Source: Hyphomicrobiales bacterium (GTDB taxonomy: Bacteria > Pseudomonadota > Alphaproteobacteria > Rhizobiales > Beijerinckiaceae). From it: a DNA stretch of 32,029 nucleotides. Position 1 is the first letter of the stretch. Every line of letters begins with the position of its first letter. The stretch spans positions 1 to 32,029 of the forward strand of contig JAFAHO010000321.1 of assembly GCA_019237205.1 (NCBI GenBank). Direction: 5' to 3'. A program made the translations under genes and the position numbers. Below the pieces are notes generated by a model. The model saw nothing but the letters and a program-made list of their open reading frames with translations. It made no database searches and had not been told where the DNA came from. Positions 1 through 9,871 of this stretch are shown here, piece by piece.

Positions 1-1
1 C

Positions 2-2605
2 GAATGCCGGGCATACGCGGAGCACTGGCTCTCCGTGCAACGCGAGGAGTTCAATCGCCTCGGCGTCGTCGGCGATTGGGAGCATCCCTATTCGACGATG
101 AGCTATCCGGCGGAAGCGCAGATCGCCCGTGAGATCATGAAATTCGCCAAGAGCGATTTGCTCTACCGCGGCTCGAAGCCGGTGATGTGGAGCGTGGTCG
201 AGAAGACGGCGCTGGCCGAAGCCGAGATCGAATACGAGGATTATGTCAGCGACACGATTTACGTGGCGTTTCCGATCGCGTCGGTTGGCGGGCGCATCGA
301 CTTGGCTCCAGAGTTTGATCGGGCCTCGAAGGAGCTAGCGGATTCAGTCGATCCGCCCAAGGTGGTCATCTGGACCACTACACCCTGGACGATTCCGGGT
401 AATCGCGCCGTCGCCTACTCACGGAAAACCGCCTATGAGTTGTACAGAGTGACCGCCGCGCCGCCGGGAAATTGGGCGAAGGTCGGCGACAAGTATATCG
501 TAGCGAAGAGCCTTGCCGCTGAGTTCTTCAAAGCGGCGAAGGTTGACAAATTCGAGTTCATGACGCCGGTGAGCGAGCACTTCCTTGGCGGCTCGACGCT
601 CGCCCACCCGCTGCACGCCCATGGCTATGGCTTCGTCGTGCCGCTGCTCGCCGGCGACCATGTGACGGAGGACGCGGGCACGGGCTTCGTCCATACCGCG
701 CCGAGCCACGGCCGCGAAGACTTCGAGCTTTGGACCGCGAACACCCGGCTGCTCCAGGAGCTCGGGATCGACACGCGCATCCCCTATACGGTCGATGAGG
801 ACGGAGTCTTCACCGAAGAGGCGCCCGGCTTCATGGGGCGCCGCGTGCTGACCGAGAGGGGTGAAAACGGCGACGCCAACAACGCTGTCGTCAAGGCGCT
901 AGTCGACGCTGGCGCGCTGATCGCGCGCGGCAAGCTCAAGCATCAGTATCCGCACAGCTGGCGCTCGAAGAAGCCGGTGATCTTCCGCAATACGCCGCAA
1001 TGGTTCCTGGCGATGGACCGGCCGTTCGCCAACGCGCCGGGCGGAAAGACCCTGCGCGAGCTCGCGGTCGAGGCGATCGAAAAGACCCGCTGGGCGCCGA
1101 AGACGGGCGAGAACCGAATCAAGGGTATGGTGCTCAGCAAGCCCGATTGGGTGCTGTCTCGCCAGCGCGCCTGGGGCGTGCCGCTTGCCATCTTCGTGCA
1201 CAAGGGCGGCCACGAAGTGCTTTACGACGAGGAGGTCAATGCGCGCATCGCCGACGCCTTCGAGAAGGAAGGTGCCGACGCCTGGTTCGCCGAGGGCGCG
1301 AAAGAGCGGTTTCTCGGCAACAGGCACAAGGCCGACGACTATGAAAAAATCGACAACTTGGTCGAGGTCTGGTTCGATTCCGGCTCGACCCACGCGTTTG
1401 TCCTCGAGGACGCCAAGCATTTTCCGGGGCTTGCCGGCATCCGTCGAGTCGTCGACGGCGGACCGGACGAGGTCATGTATCTCGAAGGCTCTGACCAGCA
1501 TCGCGGCTGGTTTCAGTCGTCCCTGCTCGAAAGCTGCGGCACCCGCGGGCGAGCGCCCTTCGACATCGTGCTGACCCACGGCTTCACCCTCGACGAGAAG
1601 GGCCGGAAGATGTCGAAGTCCCTCGGGAATCAGACCTTCCCGCAGGACGTCATCGCGGCGTCCGGAGCCGATATCCTGCGCCTATGGGTCGCGAGCGTCG
1701 ACTATAGCGATGACCAGCGCATCGGCCCCGAAATTCTGAAAGTCGTCGGCGACAATTACCGCAAACTGCGCAACACCCTCCGCTGGATGCTGGGGACGCT
1801 CGCGCGCCACCAAAAGGGCGACGAGGTCGATCTCACGACGATGAGCGACTTCGATCGGCTGATGCTGCACAAGCTTGCCGAACTCGACGGCAGGGTGCGT
1901 GAGGCTTACGCCAATTTCGACTTTGCCCGCGTCGTCGCCGCGCTGTCGGCGTTCATGAATGCGGACCTGTCGGCGTTCTACTTCGACGTGCGCAAGGACG
2001 CGCTCTATTGCGAGCCGCCGTCCAGCCTCAAACGGCGCGGCGCGCTCCAGGCGATCGAACAGATCTTCAGGGCGCTGACGATCTGGCTCGCGCCGGTCCT
2101 CGTTTTCACGGCGGAAGAGGCGTGGTCGTCCCGCGATCCGGCGCATCGCTCGGTGCATCTGGAGCAGTTTCCCGAAATCCCCTCCGACTGGCGGGACGAC
2201 CCGCTGGCGAAGAGATGGGAGACGATCCGGGCCCTGCGCCTCGTCGTGACCGGAGCGATCGAGATCGCGCGGGCCAACAAGGAGATCGGGTCCTCGCTCG
2301 AGGCCGCGCCCCGCGTCTATCTGAGCCGGCCGGAGCATGTCGAGGCGCTTCGCGGCGTCGACTTCGCCGAAGTGTGCATCACATCGGATATTGCGATCGA
2401 GACGCGGCGGCCCCCGCCTGAGGGCTCCTTTCGCCTTCCCGAACTCCCTGACGTCGCTGTCGTCGTCGAACGTGCGCGAGGGATCAAGTGCGCCCGGTCA
2501 TGGCGCTATTTCGATCCAGCCACGGCCTCGCCCGATTTTCCCGACGTGAGCCCGCGCGACGCCGAGGCGCTCCGCGAGCTCAGGGCGCTTGGCCGTCTGC
2601 CGTGA
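2..2605 (+). CDS. ileS: isoleucine--tRNA ligase, 3' part (N-terminus outside window)
   Basis: Cytoplasmic class Ia synthetase that charges tRNA-Ile. The frame is open from base 2 and the residues before the GTG at 35 already fit the family, so that GTG is internal and the gene begins left of the window; the HIGH-motif region is missing. Visible parts are the CP1 editing domain (about 250-1130), the [14 protein letters not shown] block near 1144, GSDQHRGWF near 1490 and the catalytic KMSKS loop at 1607-1621. The anticodon-binding domain follows. The extreme C-terminus keeps one Cys (KCARSWRYF) rather than the Zn-binding four-Cys cluster of E. coli, which I believe is usual in alphaproteobacteria. 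The stop codon overlaps the lspA start. Identity is certain. Confidence 0.97.
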   Translation, partial: ECRAYAEHWLSVQREEFNRLGVVGDWEHPYSTMSYPAEAQIAREIMKFAKSDLLYRGSKPVMWSVVEKTALAEAEIEYEDYVSDTIYVAFPIASVGGRIDLAPEFDRASKELADSVDPPKVVIWTTTPWTIPGNRAVAYSRKTAYELYRVTAAPPGNWAKVGDKYIVAKSLAAEFFKAAKVDKFEFMTPVSEHFLGGSTLAHPLHAHGYGFVVPLLAGDHVTEDAGTGFVHTAPSHGREDFELWTANTRLLQELGIDTRIPYTVDEDGVFTEEAPGFMGRRVLTERGENGDANNAVVKALVDAGALIARGKLKHQYPHSWRSKKPVIFRNTPQWFLAMDRPFANAPGGKTLRELAVEAIEKTRWAPKTGENRIKGMVLSKPDWVLSRQRAWGVPLAIFVHKGGHEVLYDEEVNARIADAFEKEGADAWFAEGAKERFLGNRHKADDYEKIDNLVEVWFDSGSTHAFVLEDAKHFPGLAGIRRVVDGGPDEVMYLEGSDQHRGWFQSSLLESCGTRGRAPFDIVLTHGFTLDEKGRKMSKSLGNQTFPQDVIAASGADILRLWVASVDYSDDQRIGPEILKVVGDNYRKLRNTLRWMLGTLARHQKGDEVDLTTMSDFDRLMLHKLAELDGRVREAYANFDFARVVAALSAFMNADLSAFYFDVRKDALYCEPPSSLKRRGALQAIEQIFRALTIWLAPVLVFTAEEAWSSRDPAHRSVHLEQFPEIPSDWRDDPLAKRWETIRALRLVVTGAIEIARANKEIGSSLEAAPRVYLSRPEHVEALRGVDFAEVCITSDIAIETRRPPPEGSFRLPELPDVAVVVERARGIKCARSWRYFDPATASPDFPDVSPRDAEALRELRALGRLP

Positions 2606-3114
2606 GGCCGCGCGCTTTCGGCGGCTTGATCGCCGTCGGCGTGGTTGCGGCCGACCAGGCCGCGAAGGCCGCGGTCCTTTCCCGGTTGACGGGGAACGGA
2701 ACCGATTCGACGGCGTTGACGCCATTTCTGGATCTCGCCCTACGCTGGAACCGGGGCATTTCCTTCAGCCTGTTCGCCCAGAACTCCGCCGTAGGTCTCG
2801 CTCTCCTCCTCGGCCTGACCCTCGCGGCGACGGCGCTGCTCGGCTGGTGGCTCGTGCGCTCCCGCACCAATCTCGCGGCGGCGGGACTGGGCGCGATCAT
2901 TGGTGGGGCTATCGGGAACGCGCTCGACCGCATTGCGCACGGCGCCGTTGTCGACTATCTGGATGTGCACGCGTTCGGACGCCACTTCTTTGTTTTCAAT
3001 CTTGCCGACGCCGCAATCAACATCGGCGTTGTGCTGTTGGTGCTGGACTTGGCGTTTGGTTCGCGCGCATCCGACCGCCGGGAGGAGCCCTTATCGCCGC
3101 CGAGGGCGAACTGA
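2602..3114 (+). CDS. lspA: lipoprotein signal peptidase (signal peptidase II)
   Basis: Inner-membrane aspartic protease that removes the signal peptide of diacylglyceryl-modified prolipoproteins; 170 aa, a usual length. I chose GTG 2602 because it overlaps the ileS TGA (GTGA, 3-nt overlap) and gives the normal N-terminus, with a first hydrophobic segment followed by ADQAAKA. Conserved blocks are RWNRGISFS (48-56), [10 protein letters not shown] (101-110), VVDYLD with catalytic Asp118, and FNLADAAIN with catalytic Asp136. Four membrane segments are evident. The ileS-lspA pair is a classic operon and the overlap implies translational coupling. Confidence 0.95.
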   Translation: MRPRAFGGLIAVGVVAADQAAKAAVLSRLTGNGTDSTALTPFLDLALRWNRGISFSLFAQNSAVGLALLLGLTLAATALLGWWLVRSRTNLAAAGLGAIIGGAIGNALDRIAHGAVVDYLDVHAFGRHFFVFNLADAAINIGVVLLVLDLAFGSRASDRREEPLSPPRAN

Positions 3115-3246
3115 GGTTTTTTGGTTTTGGAAGGGGTAACGTGCGATAAGGGCCGAATCGAATGCGACGGCCGTCATGGAATCGCCGGAATTCGCGGCAA
3201 TGAGGCTGCGAGCGGGCTCGCCCACGGCGAGGAGCGGGGAGAACGA

Positions 3247-3849
3247 ATGCATTTTGGATTTCGCGGAACGGCGCTGGCGTTCGCGATCACGACCGCACTC
3301 ATAGGCTCCACTACGGCCCGGGCGGGCGACGACGGCTCGGCGCCGTTGTGGGTCGGCATTGGGTCGATCTTCAGTGGGCTGGGTCTGAGCCCGTTCGGCA
3401 AGGAGGAGCCGCCGCGGATCGATTATCGCGAACACGGAAAGATCGTCGTGCCCCCGAAAATTGATCTCCCGCCGCCCGGTTCGTCGGTGGCGACGGGCGC
3501 AGACTGGCCGGTGAACGTCGAGACCCAGCGCAAGGCTGCCCAAAAGGAAGCGGCGAAAAAGGAGATTGCGGGACAGGGGGACGCGCGGCTGCGCTACACC
3601 CACCCGTTCCCGAACGCGCCGGTGACCGTCCGCGCATCGGATCAGGTTGATCCGGCCTTGACCTGTCCGCATGGCCAGTGCGAAACCACGAGCGGCTCCT
3701 CGTCCATGCTGGGCGCGATGAATCCGCTGAATTGGGTCGGAATGGGCAAGTCGACTGCGTTAGGTCCGGAGCCGGACCGGGAATGGCTGACCGATCCGCC
3801 AAAGGGGTATCGAGCCCCGGTCGCAGCGACCGGACAGGCTGCAAACTAG
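3247..3849 (+). CDS. secreted hypothetical protein downstream of lspA
   Basis: Not recognised as a named family. ATG 3247 is preferred to an upstream in-frame start because a GGGGAG ribosome site precedes it and a typical Sec signal peptide begins there (basic MHFGFR, hydrophobic core, likely cleavage after TTARA near residue 26). The mature part is about 174 aa, hydrophilic and rich in Pro, Gly and Lys, with an Ala/Lys-rich stretch (KAAQKEAAKKE) and a CPHGQC pair of cysteines near residue 140 that could form a disulfide. There is no lipobox Cys right after the signal peptide, so I do not call it a lipoprotein. It lies 132 nt after lspA on the same strand and may share its transcript. Periplasmic location is inferred; function unknown. 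Confidence 0.7.
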   Translation: MHFGFRGTALAFAITTALIGSTTARAGDDGSAPLWVGIGSIFSGLGLSPFGKEEPPRIDYREHGKIVVPPKIDLPPPGSSVATGADWPVNVETQRKAAQKEAAKKEIAGQGDARLRYTHPFPNAPVTVRASDQVDPALTCPHGQCETTSGSSSMLGAMNPLNWVGMGKSTALGPEPDREWLTDPPKGYRAPVAATGQAAN

Positions 3850-4318
3850 CGTTCCGCCGCCGCCCAAGGGAAGTTTTAGCCGATAGCTGCAGAATCGCTG
3901 CTTGGCGACGGGAGCAAAACCGGGTATTCTGCGTTCGAGAATCGCCGCAGGCCGGCTCGGCCGGATGAGCAATCGCGGGGGCGCTGGGGTGGACTGAAAC
4001 GCCCGCTTCGTTGGGCGTCGAGAGCCTGCCCAGCCCCGAACGACTTCAGCCCTGGACGGTTGCGCGCTCGTCTTCGTTAAGAATTGTGACGCGACGGTTC
4101 ACCAAGCGACCCTGTTACGGGCAGGGACCGTGCGCCGCGCCGGGAGCGCGGGGGCCCGCAGCGCAGCGGAACATCGAGCGGACGGGATGAGGTTTTCGTC
4201 CGGGGGGCGATAAGCAAGACGGCGACCGCCGGCCGATGCGGCCGGAGCAAGGAGCCCTTACACGCCGGGCGTCGATCGAGACGATGCGCGGCCCAACAGC
4301 GAACTATCGGAAAAAGCA
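3850..4318 (+). other. 469-nt gene-free stretch before the DUF4167 gene
   Basis: No convincing coding region on either strand; the open frames lack both a ribosome site and family resemblance. A perfect 7-bp stem with a 3-nt loop (CCGGCCG ATG CGGCCGG) lies at 4229-4245, about 70 nt before the next start. The less GC-rich patch around 4070-4095 could hold a promoter, but I see no good -35/-10 pair. It may be a long leader of the DUF4167 gene. Confidence 0.4.
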
Positions 4319-5284
4319 ATGAGACCAGGTCAGAACAAGCGGATGCGCGGACGGCCAAACAACAACCGTCGCGGCCCCAACCCTTTGACGCGCTCTTATG
4401 AGTCCAACGGACCTGACGTCAAGATCCGCGGGAACGCGCATCATGTGGCGGAGAAATACCTGCAGCTTGCCCGCGACGCCCATACTGGCGGCGACCCGGT
4501 AGCGGCCGAGAATTACCTGCAGCACGCGGAGCATTATTTCCGTCTGATCGCTGCGGCTCAGGCCGCGCAGGCATTGGCCCAGGGCGGTCAGCAAAGGACG
4601 GGCGGCGAGGGCGAGATCGAGGATCTGGACGACGACGACGATTTCGGCGGCCCGTCCGATCGGTTCGCCTCGCCTTCGGAGCGCGCCGGATACCAGAACC
4701 AGCAGAATTCGTTTCCGCCGCAGCCGAACCCGGCCGCCAACGCTCCGCAACCCTACATCGAGAGGCAGCCGTTCGAAACCGACCGCCAGGGCCAGGGCGA
4801 CCGGGGCGGATTTCCCAATCGCCAGGATCGGCAGGATCGGCAAGGCAATCGCTTCCCGGACCGCGGACCCCGTCCGGATCGCCCGTTCGGCGAACGAACG
4901 GACAATTATCGCGACAACAGGCAGAATCGGGACGGCCGCCCGCGGGAGTTCCGCCCCTATCGCGATGCCGCGCCGCCTCCTCCTCGCGAGGGCGTCCCCG
5001 AGGGCGCGGGGCCAGCGGCGCTTCCGTCGTTCATCACCGGGGGCCCGCGGCCGGGCCCCGCCGAAGGCGAGTCGCCCGGGCCGGAAACCGAACCCCTCCA
5101 GACGCCCGTCGACCCGCCGGGCGCGGCGACGTCCGTCAACGACGGCGAATCTGGAGAGGGTCGCTTTCCCGGCCGCGGTCGGCGCCGCCGTCTCAGGTCT
5201 CCCTACGGCTTCAAGACTGTTCAGGGCGACCCCGACAACCGGGACCCGAGCCCCGTCGACGACGAGACGCCGGTCAGCGAATAG
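4319..5284 (+). CDS. DUF4167 domain-containing protein
   Basis: 321 aa. The first 85 or so residues are the DUF4167 domain of alphaproteobacteria: an Arg/Asn-rich start (MRPGQNKRMRGRPNNNRRG), then KIRGNAHHVAEKYLQLARDA and ENYLQHAEHYFRLIAAAQ, which read like two amphipathic helices. After an acidic run (EIEDLDDDDD, about 100-109) the rest is low complexity, rich in Pro, Gly, Arg, Asn, Gln and Asp, with short RQDRQDRQ repeats and a basic GRGRRRRLR patch near 282-290. A weak GGAAAA site precedes ATG 4319. The layout suggests a disordered RNA- or ribosome-associated protein, but this is inference; the family has no function I can state. It converges with chpT, 19 nt away. Confidence 0.9.
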   Translation: MRPGQNKRMRGRPNNNRRGPNPLTRSYESNGPDVKIRGNAHHVAEKYLQLARDAHTGGDPVAAENYLQHAEHYFRLIAAAQAAQALAQGGQQRTGGEGEIEDLDDDDDFGGPSDRFASPSERAGYQNQQNSFPPQPNPAANAPQPYIERQPFETDRQGQGDRGGFPNRQDRQDRQGNRFPDRGPRPDRPFGERTDNYRDNRQNRDGRPREFRPYRDAAPPPPREGVPEGAGPAALPSFITGGPRPGPAEGESPGPETEPLQTPVDPPGAATSVNDGESGEGRFPGRGRRRRLRSPYGFKTVQGDPDNRDPSPVDDETPVSE

Positions 5285-5303
5285 CGCCTGGCCGCTGTGC
5301 CCG

Positions 5304-6035
5304 CTAACGAGCGACAGGATCCGTGAGGCCGACGCTCTCGACTTCACCCGCCAGTTTTGTGAGCGATTCCGATGGATTCGCGAGGACACCCGGGTGGGGC
5401 GCGGGCGCCGCGGTCAACGTCACAACCTCGGCCGCGGTCGAGGCCTTGATGGCCATGCCGCACTCTCGGGCGAGCAAGGTCGTGTAATAGGGCTGGATCG
5501 AGTGAGCATCGACCGTCTCGATCGGAGCGCCGGACAGAAAACCCGCCGCCGCGTGCGACAGGCGCACGTTTGCGCCCCTGGCTTCAACCCTCATGCTCAG
5601 GGTGCCGCCTTCGCCATCAAGGTCGACGGTGAGGACTCCGCCGCGCGGCGCGGCGCCGGCCGCGATGAGGCAAAGATTGAGCAGGAGCTTGACGGCGTTC
5701 TTCGGCGCGAGCCGCCGTTCGGCGTTCCATTTGAGGGTTGTTCGCTCGCTTCCGATGAGGCCGCGCGCGACGTTTTCGGCGTCTCCGGTGTCGACCGACG
5801 CGCCGAGCGACCCCGAGGCGCCGAAAGCGAGCCGGCAGAACTGGAGCCGGGCCGAGGCCGAAATCGCGCTCTTTTTGATAAGGTCCATCGCGACCGACCG
5901 CATGTCGGCGTCCTCTTCGCCCTCGAGCACCTCGAGGCCGTTGACGATGGCCCCGACCGGGCTGATCACGTCGTGGCAGATCCGCGAGCTCATGAGCGCT
6001 GCGAGGTCGAGCGGGGCGAGAGAGACGGTCGTCAA
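5304..6035 (-). CDS. chpT: histidine phosphotransferase ChpT
   Basis: Carries phosphate from the hybrid kinase CckA to the response regulators CtrA and CpdR in the alphaproteobacterial cell-cycle relay; cytoplasmic dimer. 243 aa. The N-terminal helix carries the family signature LAALMSSRICHDVISPVGAI, with phospho-accepting His21 followed by Asp22; a second helix (NGLEVLEGEEDADM) completes the hairpin. The C-terminal half resembles a degenerate HATPase fold without ATP-binding motifs, as in ChpT. The gene stands alone, convergent with the DUF4167 gene and divergent from cysQ across 189 nt. I found no TTAA-N7-TTAA CtrA box in that gap. Confidence 0.92.
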   Translation of the reverse strand: MTTVSLAPLDLAALMSSRICHDVISPVGAIVNGLEVLEGEEDADMRSVAMDLIKKSAISASARLQFCRLAFGASGSLGASVDTGDAENVARGLIGSERTTLKWNAERRLAPKNAVKLLLNLCLIAAGAAPRGGVLTVDLDGEGGTLSMRVEARGANVRLSHAAAGFLSGAPIETVDAHSIQPYYTTLLARECGMAIKASTAAEVVTLTAAPAPHPGVLANPSESLTKLAGEVESVGLTDPVAR

Positions 6036-6224
6036 GCGGCTGATCCTCCTGGTCGATGCCGATGAACCGGCGGCAAGCAGCCTATGCGGCGAATGGATAA
6101 GCTGGAGTTTCTCTAGCTGATTCGCGCCCCCGCCGCGACACCATCTGGCCTCATTCCCACGATTGCCTTACACCGGGCTTGCGGCTCGCCAGCGGGTCTA
6201 TGTTTTCGCATGAAGGGAGCCCCT

Positions 6225-7082
6225 GTGAGTTCGTCCAGCCCGATTGCGGGTCCGTTCGACTTCGATCGGTCCTCGCGCGATGAGATCGCGCTCTTCCTGG
6301 CCGAGGCCGTGATGGCCGCCGGTCCGGCAGTGATGGACGTCTACATGCGTGGGGACGACGTCCGCGCCAAGTCCGACGGCAGTCCCGTCACACTTGCGGA
6401 CCTGCACGCCGAAAGGGTCATCTGCGACCGTATCTCCCGCGCGGCCCCGCGGGCGCCGATCGTCGCCGAAGAGGCGGCGGCGACCGGACATCGCGTTACC
6501 GTCGCCGAACGATTCCTGCTGGTCGATCCGCTGGACGGAACGAGGGAATTCATCGCGCGCAACGGCGAGTTCACGATCAATGTCGCGCTGATTGAAAGGG
6601 GCAGGCCGGTCGCTGGCGCGGTTTATGCGCCGGCGTTGGCGCGCCTGTGGTTCGGTGGCGATCAGGCGTTCGTCTGCGATGCGCCGGTCGGCGACGGCCT
6701 GCCCGCTGCGCTCCTGCGACGGCGCATCCGCGTTCGCCAGGCGCCCGCCGCGCTGATCGCGCTCGCCAGCCGGTCGCACTGCGACGCCAAGACCGAAGCC
6801 TTCCTCGAGGCGTTGCCGATCGCCGAGCGTCGCTCGAGAGGCTCGTCGCTCAAGTTCTGCATGATCAGCGAGGGACTGGCGGACGTCTATCCGCGGTTCG
6901 GGCCGACGATGGAATGGGACACCGCCGCTGGCGACGCGGTGCTGCGCGCGGCGGGCGGGGTTGTCTTCGATCTGACGGGCGCTCCTCTCGTCTATGGAAA
7001 AATCGGCGGCGATCTGCGCAACGGACCCTTCGTCGCCTGGGGCGACGCCGCGGCGGCTCGGCGGTTTGGATTTCGTTCATAA
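6225..7082 (+). CDS. cysQ: 3'(2'),5'-bisphosphate nucleotidase (CysQ family)
   Basis: Inositol-monophosphatase-superfamily enzyme that removes the 3'-phosphate of PAP, a by-product of sulfate assimilation and phosphopantetheine transfer. Metal-binding motifs are AEEAA (81-85), DPLDGTREFI (101-110) and EWDTAAGDAVL (230-240). The -REFI after DPLDGT and the AAGDAVL form separate CysQ from inositol phosphatases and histidinol phosphatase. I chose GTG 6225 over ATG 6210 because AAGGGAG lies 5 nt before it and nothing precedes the ATG; product 285 aa. The alternative start would add five residues. No sulfate-assimilation genes are nearby. Confidence 0.9.
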   Translation: MSSSSPIAGPFDFDRSSRDEIALFLAEAVMAAGPAVMDVYMRGDDVRAKSDGSPVTLADLHAERVICDRISRAAPRAPIVAEEAAATGHRVTVAERFLLVDPLDGTREFIARNGEFTINVALIERGRPVAGAVYAPALARLWFGGDQAFVCDAPVGDGLPAALLRRRIRVRQAPAALIALASRSHCDAKTEAFLEALPIAERRSRGSSLKFCMISEGLADVYPRFGPTMEWDTAAGDAVLRAAGGVVFDLTGAPLVYGKIGGDLRNGPFVAWGDAAAARRFGFRS

Positions 7083-7202
7083 TCCGTCAACGAAAGTGAA
7101 CGAAACTAGGCCAATCCGCAAAGATGAAGATGCGCCGCGAGTCGCGCGGGGCCATGGAGCGCCGCGGGACGAACGCTAGGCGCCCGTCAAAGGAGCGTCG
7201 TG

Positions 7203-7772
7203 ATGACCCTCGTGACCCGTCGACAGCTTCTGGCCGCCGCGGCGATCGGCCCCTTCGCGCTTTCGACGCGCGCGCGAGCCGACGCGCCGGCCACGTTTAC
7301 CTCGGACGAGATCGTCGACAGTGGCCATCGGTTTTTTGGCAGCCTGTCGCGCGGCCTGGCCGAAGCCGTCCAGGAGGCGGCGCGCCGCTGGGGACTGCCG
7401 AACGCCTACATCCTGGGCCAGGAGGCCTCCGCCGCGTTCGTCGGCGGCCTCCGCTACGGCGAAGGCCGGATGTACACCCGCAACGCCGGCGATGAGCCTG
7501 TTTTTTGGCAGGGACCATCGGTTGGCTTCGATGCCGGCGCCGACGGCGACCGGACGATGATGCTGGTCTACAACCTGCCGGCGGTCGGAGCGATTTATGA
7601 CCGCTTTGCCGGCATCGACGGTTCCGCCTATTTCATCGGCGGCTTCGGCTTCACCGCACTGGGCGCTGAGGGCGTGATCGTCGTTCCGATCCGTACCGGC
7701 GTCGGCGCGCGGCTCGGAATCAACGTCAGCTATCTCAAATTCACCGAACAGGCGACCTGGAATCCATTCTGA
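7203..7772 (+). CDS. eipA: EipA family protein (DUF1134), periplasmic
   Basis: 189 aa. ATG 7203 lies 7 nt after AGGAG (7191-7195), better spaced than the GTG at 7200. A Tat-like or Sec signal peptide is visible (VTRRQLLAAAAIGPFALSTRARA). The mature protein is the DUF1134 domain: YILGQEASAAFVGGLRYGEG, Gly-rich strands around GPSVGFDAGADGDRTMMLVY, and a C-terminal GVGARLGINVSYLKFT. In Brucella the family member EipA is a small periplasmic beta-barrel-like protein needed for envelope integrity; the same role here is by homology. It sits 120 nt after cysQ on the same strand. Confidence 0.88.
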   Translation: MTLVTRRQLLAAAAIGPFALSTRARADAPATFTSDEIVDSGHRFFGSLSRGLAEAVQEAARRWGLPNAYILGQEASAAFVGGLRYGEGRMYTRNAGDEPVFWQGPSVGFDAGADGDRTMMLVYNLPAVGAIYDRFAGIDGSAYFIGGFGFTALGAEGVIVVPIRTGVGARLGINVSYLKFTEQATWNPF

Positions 7773-7867
7773 CCGGAGCACAACCCGGCCCTTGCGCGTC
7801 GAGCTATGCAGCGGCGCGGCCGTGTGCGAAGATGAACCCGGGGCCTTGAGCTCAGGGACAGGGCCAG

Positions 7868-9097
7868 GTGATCGAGCCGGCGCTCTATTTCGCAATCGGT
7901 TTTCTCGTTGCCTCGCTGGCGGCGGTCGTTTTGACGCCCGTCGCATCCCGGCGGGCGCGACGGCTCGCCGAGGCGCGCGCCAGGCTGCAGGCGCCGCTCT
8001 CGGAGCGGCAGGCGGTGGCTGAGCACGACGCGCTGCGCGCCGAACATGCGGTCGCTGAGGCGCGGCTCGAGCGCCGGATGACGCTGGCGGAGGAGGCCGT
8101 GATCGCGCTCAAGGCCGAACTCGGGCGCAAGTCGGTCAAGGTCATTTCGCTTGAGGCGGACGCGGCCGAACAGTCGGAGACCGACTACGACCGCCGCGCG
8201 CGGATCGAGGCGCTCGAGTTCCAGTGCCGCGATCTGGAAGTCGCGGTGGGGGCGAGCCAAATCGCCATTCACGACCTCGTCGCCCAGCGGGACAAAGCGG
8301 ATGCGGCCGAGGCCGCGGCCGCTGCCCGGCTCTTCGAGCTCGAGGCGGAGGCGAGTCGCACCCGGGCGAGAGCGGCGATCATGACCGCTCGAGCGGAAAG
8401 CCTCGAGGGGCGGTACGACCATCATTCGCGGTCGGCGAAAGAGGCTGCTGAACGAGTCGAAGCCGTCCGCGGCGAACTCGCCCGCGCGCTTTCCGAGCAA
8501 AGCGAGCGCGCGCGGAGGCTCGAGGAACGTCTGCGCGAGGCCCTCGTCCTCAACGAAAGTCTGAGAGAGGGCGTGCCGAGAGGCGACGGCGTCCTCGAAG
8601 GGACCCAGCGGCGGCTTGAGGACCTCGAATCGCGGCTCGCGTTCAGCGAACGGGTTCGCGAGGAGACCCTGCTCGAAAATGGGCGACAGCTCGCGGCCCT
8701 CGCGGATCGGGATGCGGCGATCAAAGCCGCGCAGGCCAGGGCCGTCGAGCTGGAAGCGCGTCTGGCTCAGGCTGGCGCGGACGCGCGCGCCGACCACGAA
8801 GCTTCGAGCCGGGAGAACGACGCGCTGCGCGCGAAAATCGCCGCGCTCTCCGTTTCCGCCGTCGACGCCGACGATGACGCCGCGCTGAGGGAATCGATCG
8901 ACCGCCTCGGGCGCGAGGTCGTCCGGCTCTTCGCCGCCCGAAACGCCGCAATACGGGACGATCCCGTTCCGGCGGGACGGTTTCCCTTCGTCGGCCCCGA
9001 GGCCGGCGTGCTGGTCGAGCCGTCGAAAGACGGACGGCCCGCTTTCGCGGAAGGTCCCGGACGGCGCGTCGTCCGGTCGCGCGCCCCCGACCGCTGA
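7868..9097 (+). CDS. membrane-anchored coiled-coil protein, function unknown
   Basis: 409 aa starting at GTG 7868. One N-terminal membrane segment (about residues 5-26, ALYFAIGFLVASLAAVV) is followed by RRARR, which predicts the bulk of the protein in the cytoplasm. From about 30 to 350 the sequence is almost uninterrupted heptad-like Ala/Glu/Arg/Leu helix, as in long coiled coils, ending in a Pro/Arg-rich tail. I recall similar hypothetical proteins in other Hyphomicrobiales with the same IEPALYFAIGFL-like start but know no assigned function. Base use matches its neighbours. It lies between eipA and a DUF4337 gene, so an envelope or scaffold role is possible but speculative. Confidence 0.8.
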   Translation: MIEPALYFAIGFLVASLAAVVLTPVASRRARRLAEARARLQAPLSERQAVAEHDALRAEHAVAEARLERRMTLAEEAVIALKAELGRKSVKVISLEADAAEQSETDYDRRARIEALEFQCRDLEVAVGASQIAIHDLVAQRDKADAAEAAAAARLFELEAEASRTRARAAIMTARAESLEGRYDHHSRSAKEAAERVEAVRGELARALSEQSERARRLEERLREALVLNESLREGVPRGDGVLEGTQRRLEDLESRLAFSERVREETLLENGRQLAALADRDAAIKAAQARAVELEARLAQAGADARADHEASSRENDALRAKIAALSVSAVDADDDAALRESIDRLGREVVRLFAARNAAIRDDPVPAGRFPFVGPEAGVLVEPSKDGRPAFAEGPGRRVVRSRAPDR

Positions 9098-9183
9098 TCC
9101 GCCGGTTTAGTCGTTTGCGTCCCTCATCGCGAACCTGATAGAGGCGGGACCGGGATTTTAAGGTTCCGGCGAGGGGAAACGTC

Positions 9184-9765
9184 ATGAGCGAGGCGGCCGA
9201 CACGGCGGTTGAGGCCAAGGAGCGGGACCGCACCGTCGCGCTCATCATCGCCATCCTCGCTCTGATGCTTGCGTTGGCGGAAGCCGGCGCGAAAAACGCG
9301 CAGCATCTCTCGACCGAAAAGAACATCGAGGCCTCGGACCTCTATAATTTCTACCAGGCGAAGAAGATTCGCTCGACCGTGGTTCAAACCGCTTCCGAGA
9401 TGCTCGAGGCGCAGAAGGCCGGCCTCGCCGACCCGAAGGCGCAGGAGGCGGTCGACAAACAGATCGCAGGTTTCAAGACGACCGTCGCCAACTTCGACAA
9501 GGATCCCAAGAAGCCGGAAGACAGCCTGGACGCGATTCAGGAACGGGCCAATGCGGCGACTGAGGCGCGCGAACTCGCCAACCACCGGCTCGGGCATTAT
9601 GAGCTTGGCAGCGGCCTCACCCAGATCGCGATCGTGCTCGCGTCGGCCTCGATCATCACCGGCATCGCCTTTCTCATGTGGCTCAGCATCGGCCTCGGCG
9701 CAATTGGCGCGATCCTGCTCGCATTCGGCTTTTTCGCCCCAACCGTGCTGGGCTTCATCGGGTAG
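9184..9765 (+). CDS. DUF4337 domain-containing membrane protein
   Basis: 193 aa. A GAGGGG ribosome site lies 6 nt before ATG 9184. An N-terminal hydrophobic segment (about 19-33, ALIIAILALMLALAE) is followed by the DUF4337 pattern: NIEASDLYNFYQAKKIRST, a soluble helical part rich in Ala, Lys and Glu (about 60-135), and two C-terminal membrane segments (about 143-162 and 165-190). Predicted inner-membrane protein of unknown function. It is the last gene of the plus-strand group starting with cysQ and is tail-to-tail with the DUF2336 gene. Confidence 0.88.
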   Translation: MSEAADTAVEAKERDRTVALIIAILALMLALAEAGAKNAQHLSTEKNIEASDLYNFYQAKKIRSTVVQTASEMLEAQKAGLADPKAQEAVDKQIAGFKTTVANFDKDPKKPEDSLDAIQERANAATEARELANHRLGHYELGSGLTQIAIVLASASIITGIAFLMWLSIGLGAIGAILLAFGFFAPTVLGFIG

Positions 9766-9871
9766 GGCTGTCAGGAGCTCCGCCGCGTCCCTTTTCTTCG
9801 CTTACCGGGAGAATGTGGCCCGAAACGGCCGGATGAGGGCGCGAGGCATGAGCGGCCAATTGCCAGGCCCC

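Noticed and set aside
4304-5389. 361-aa minus-strand open frame opposite the DUF4167 gene
   Set aside because: It is the antisense of a repetitive Arg/Pro/Asp-rich gene; the translation is low-complexity and the plus-strand product matches a known domain.
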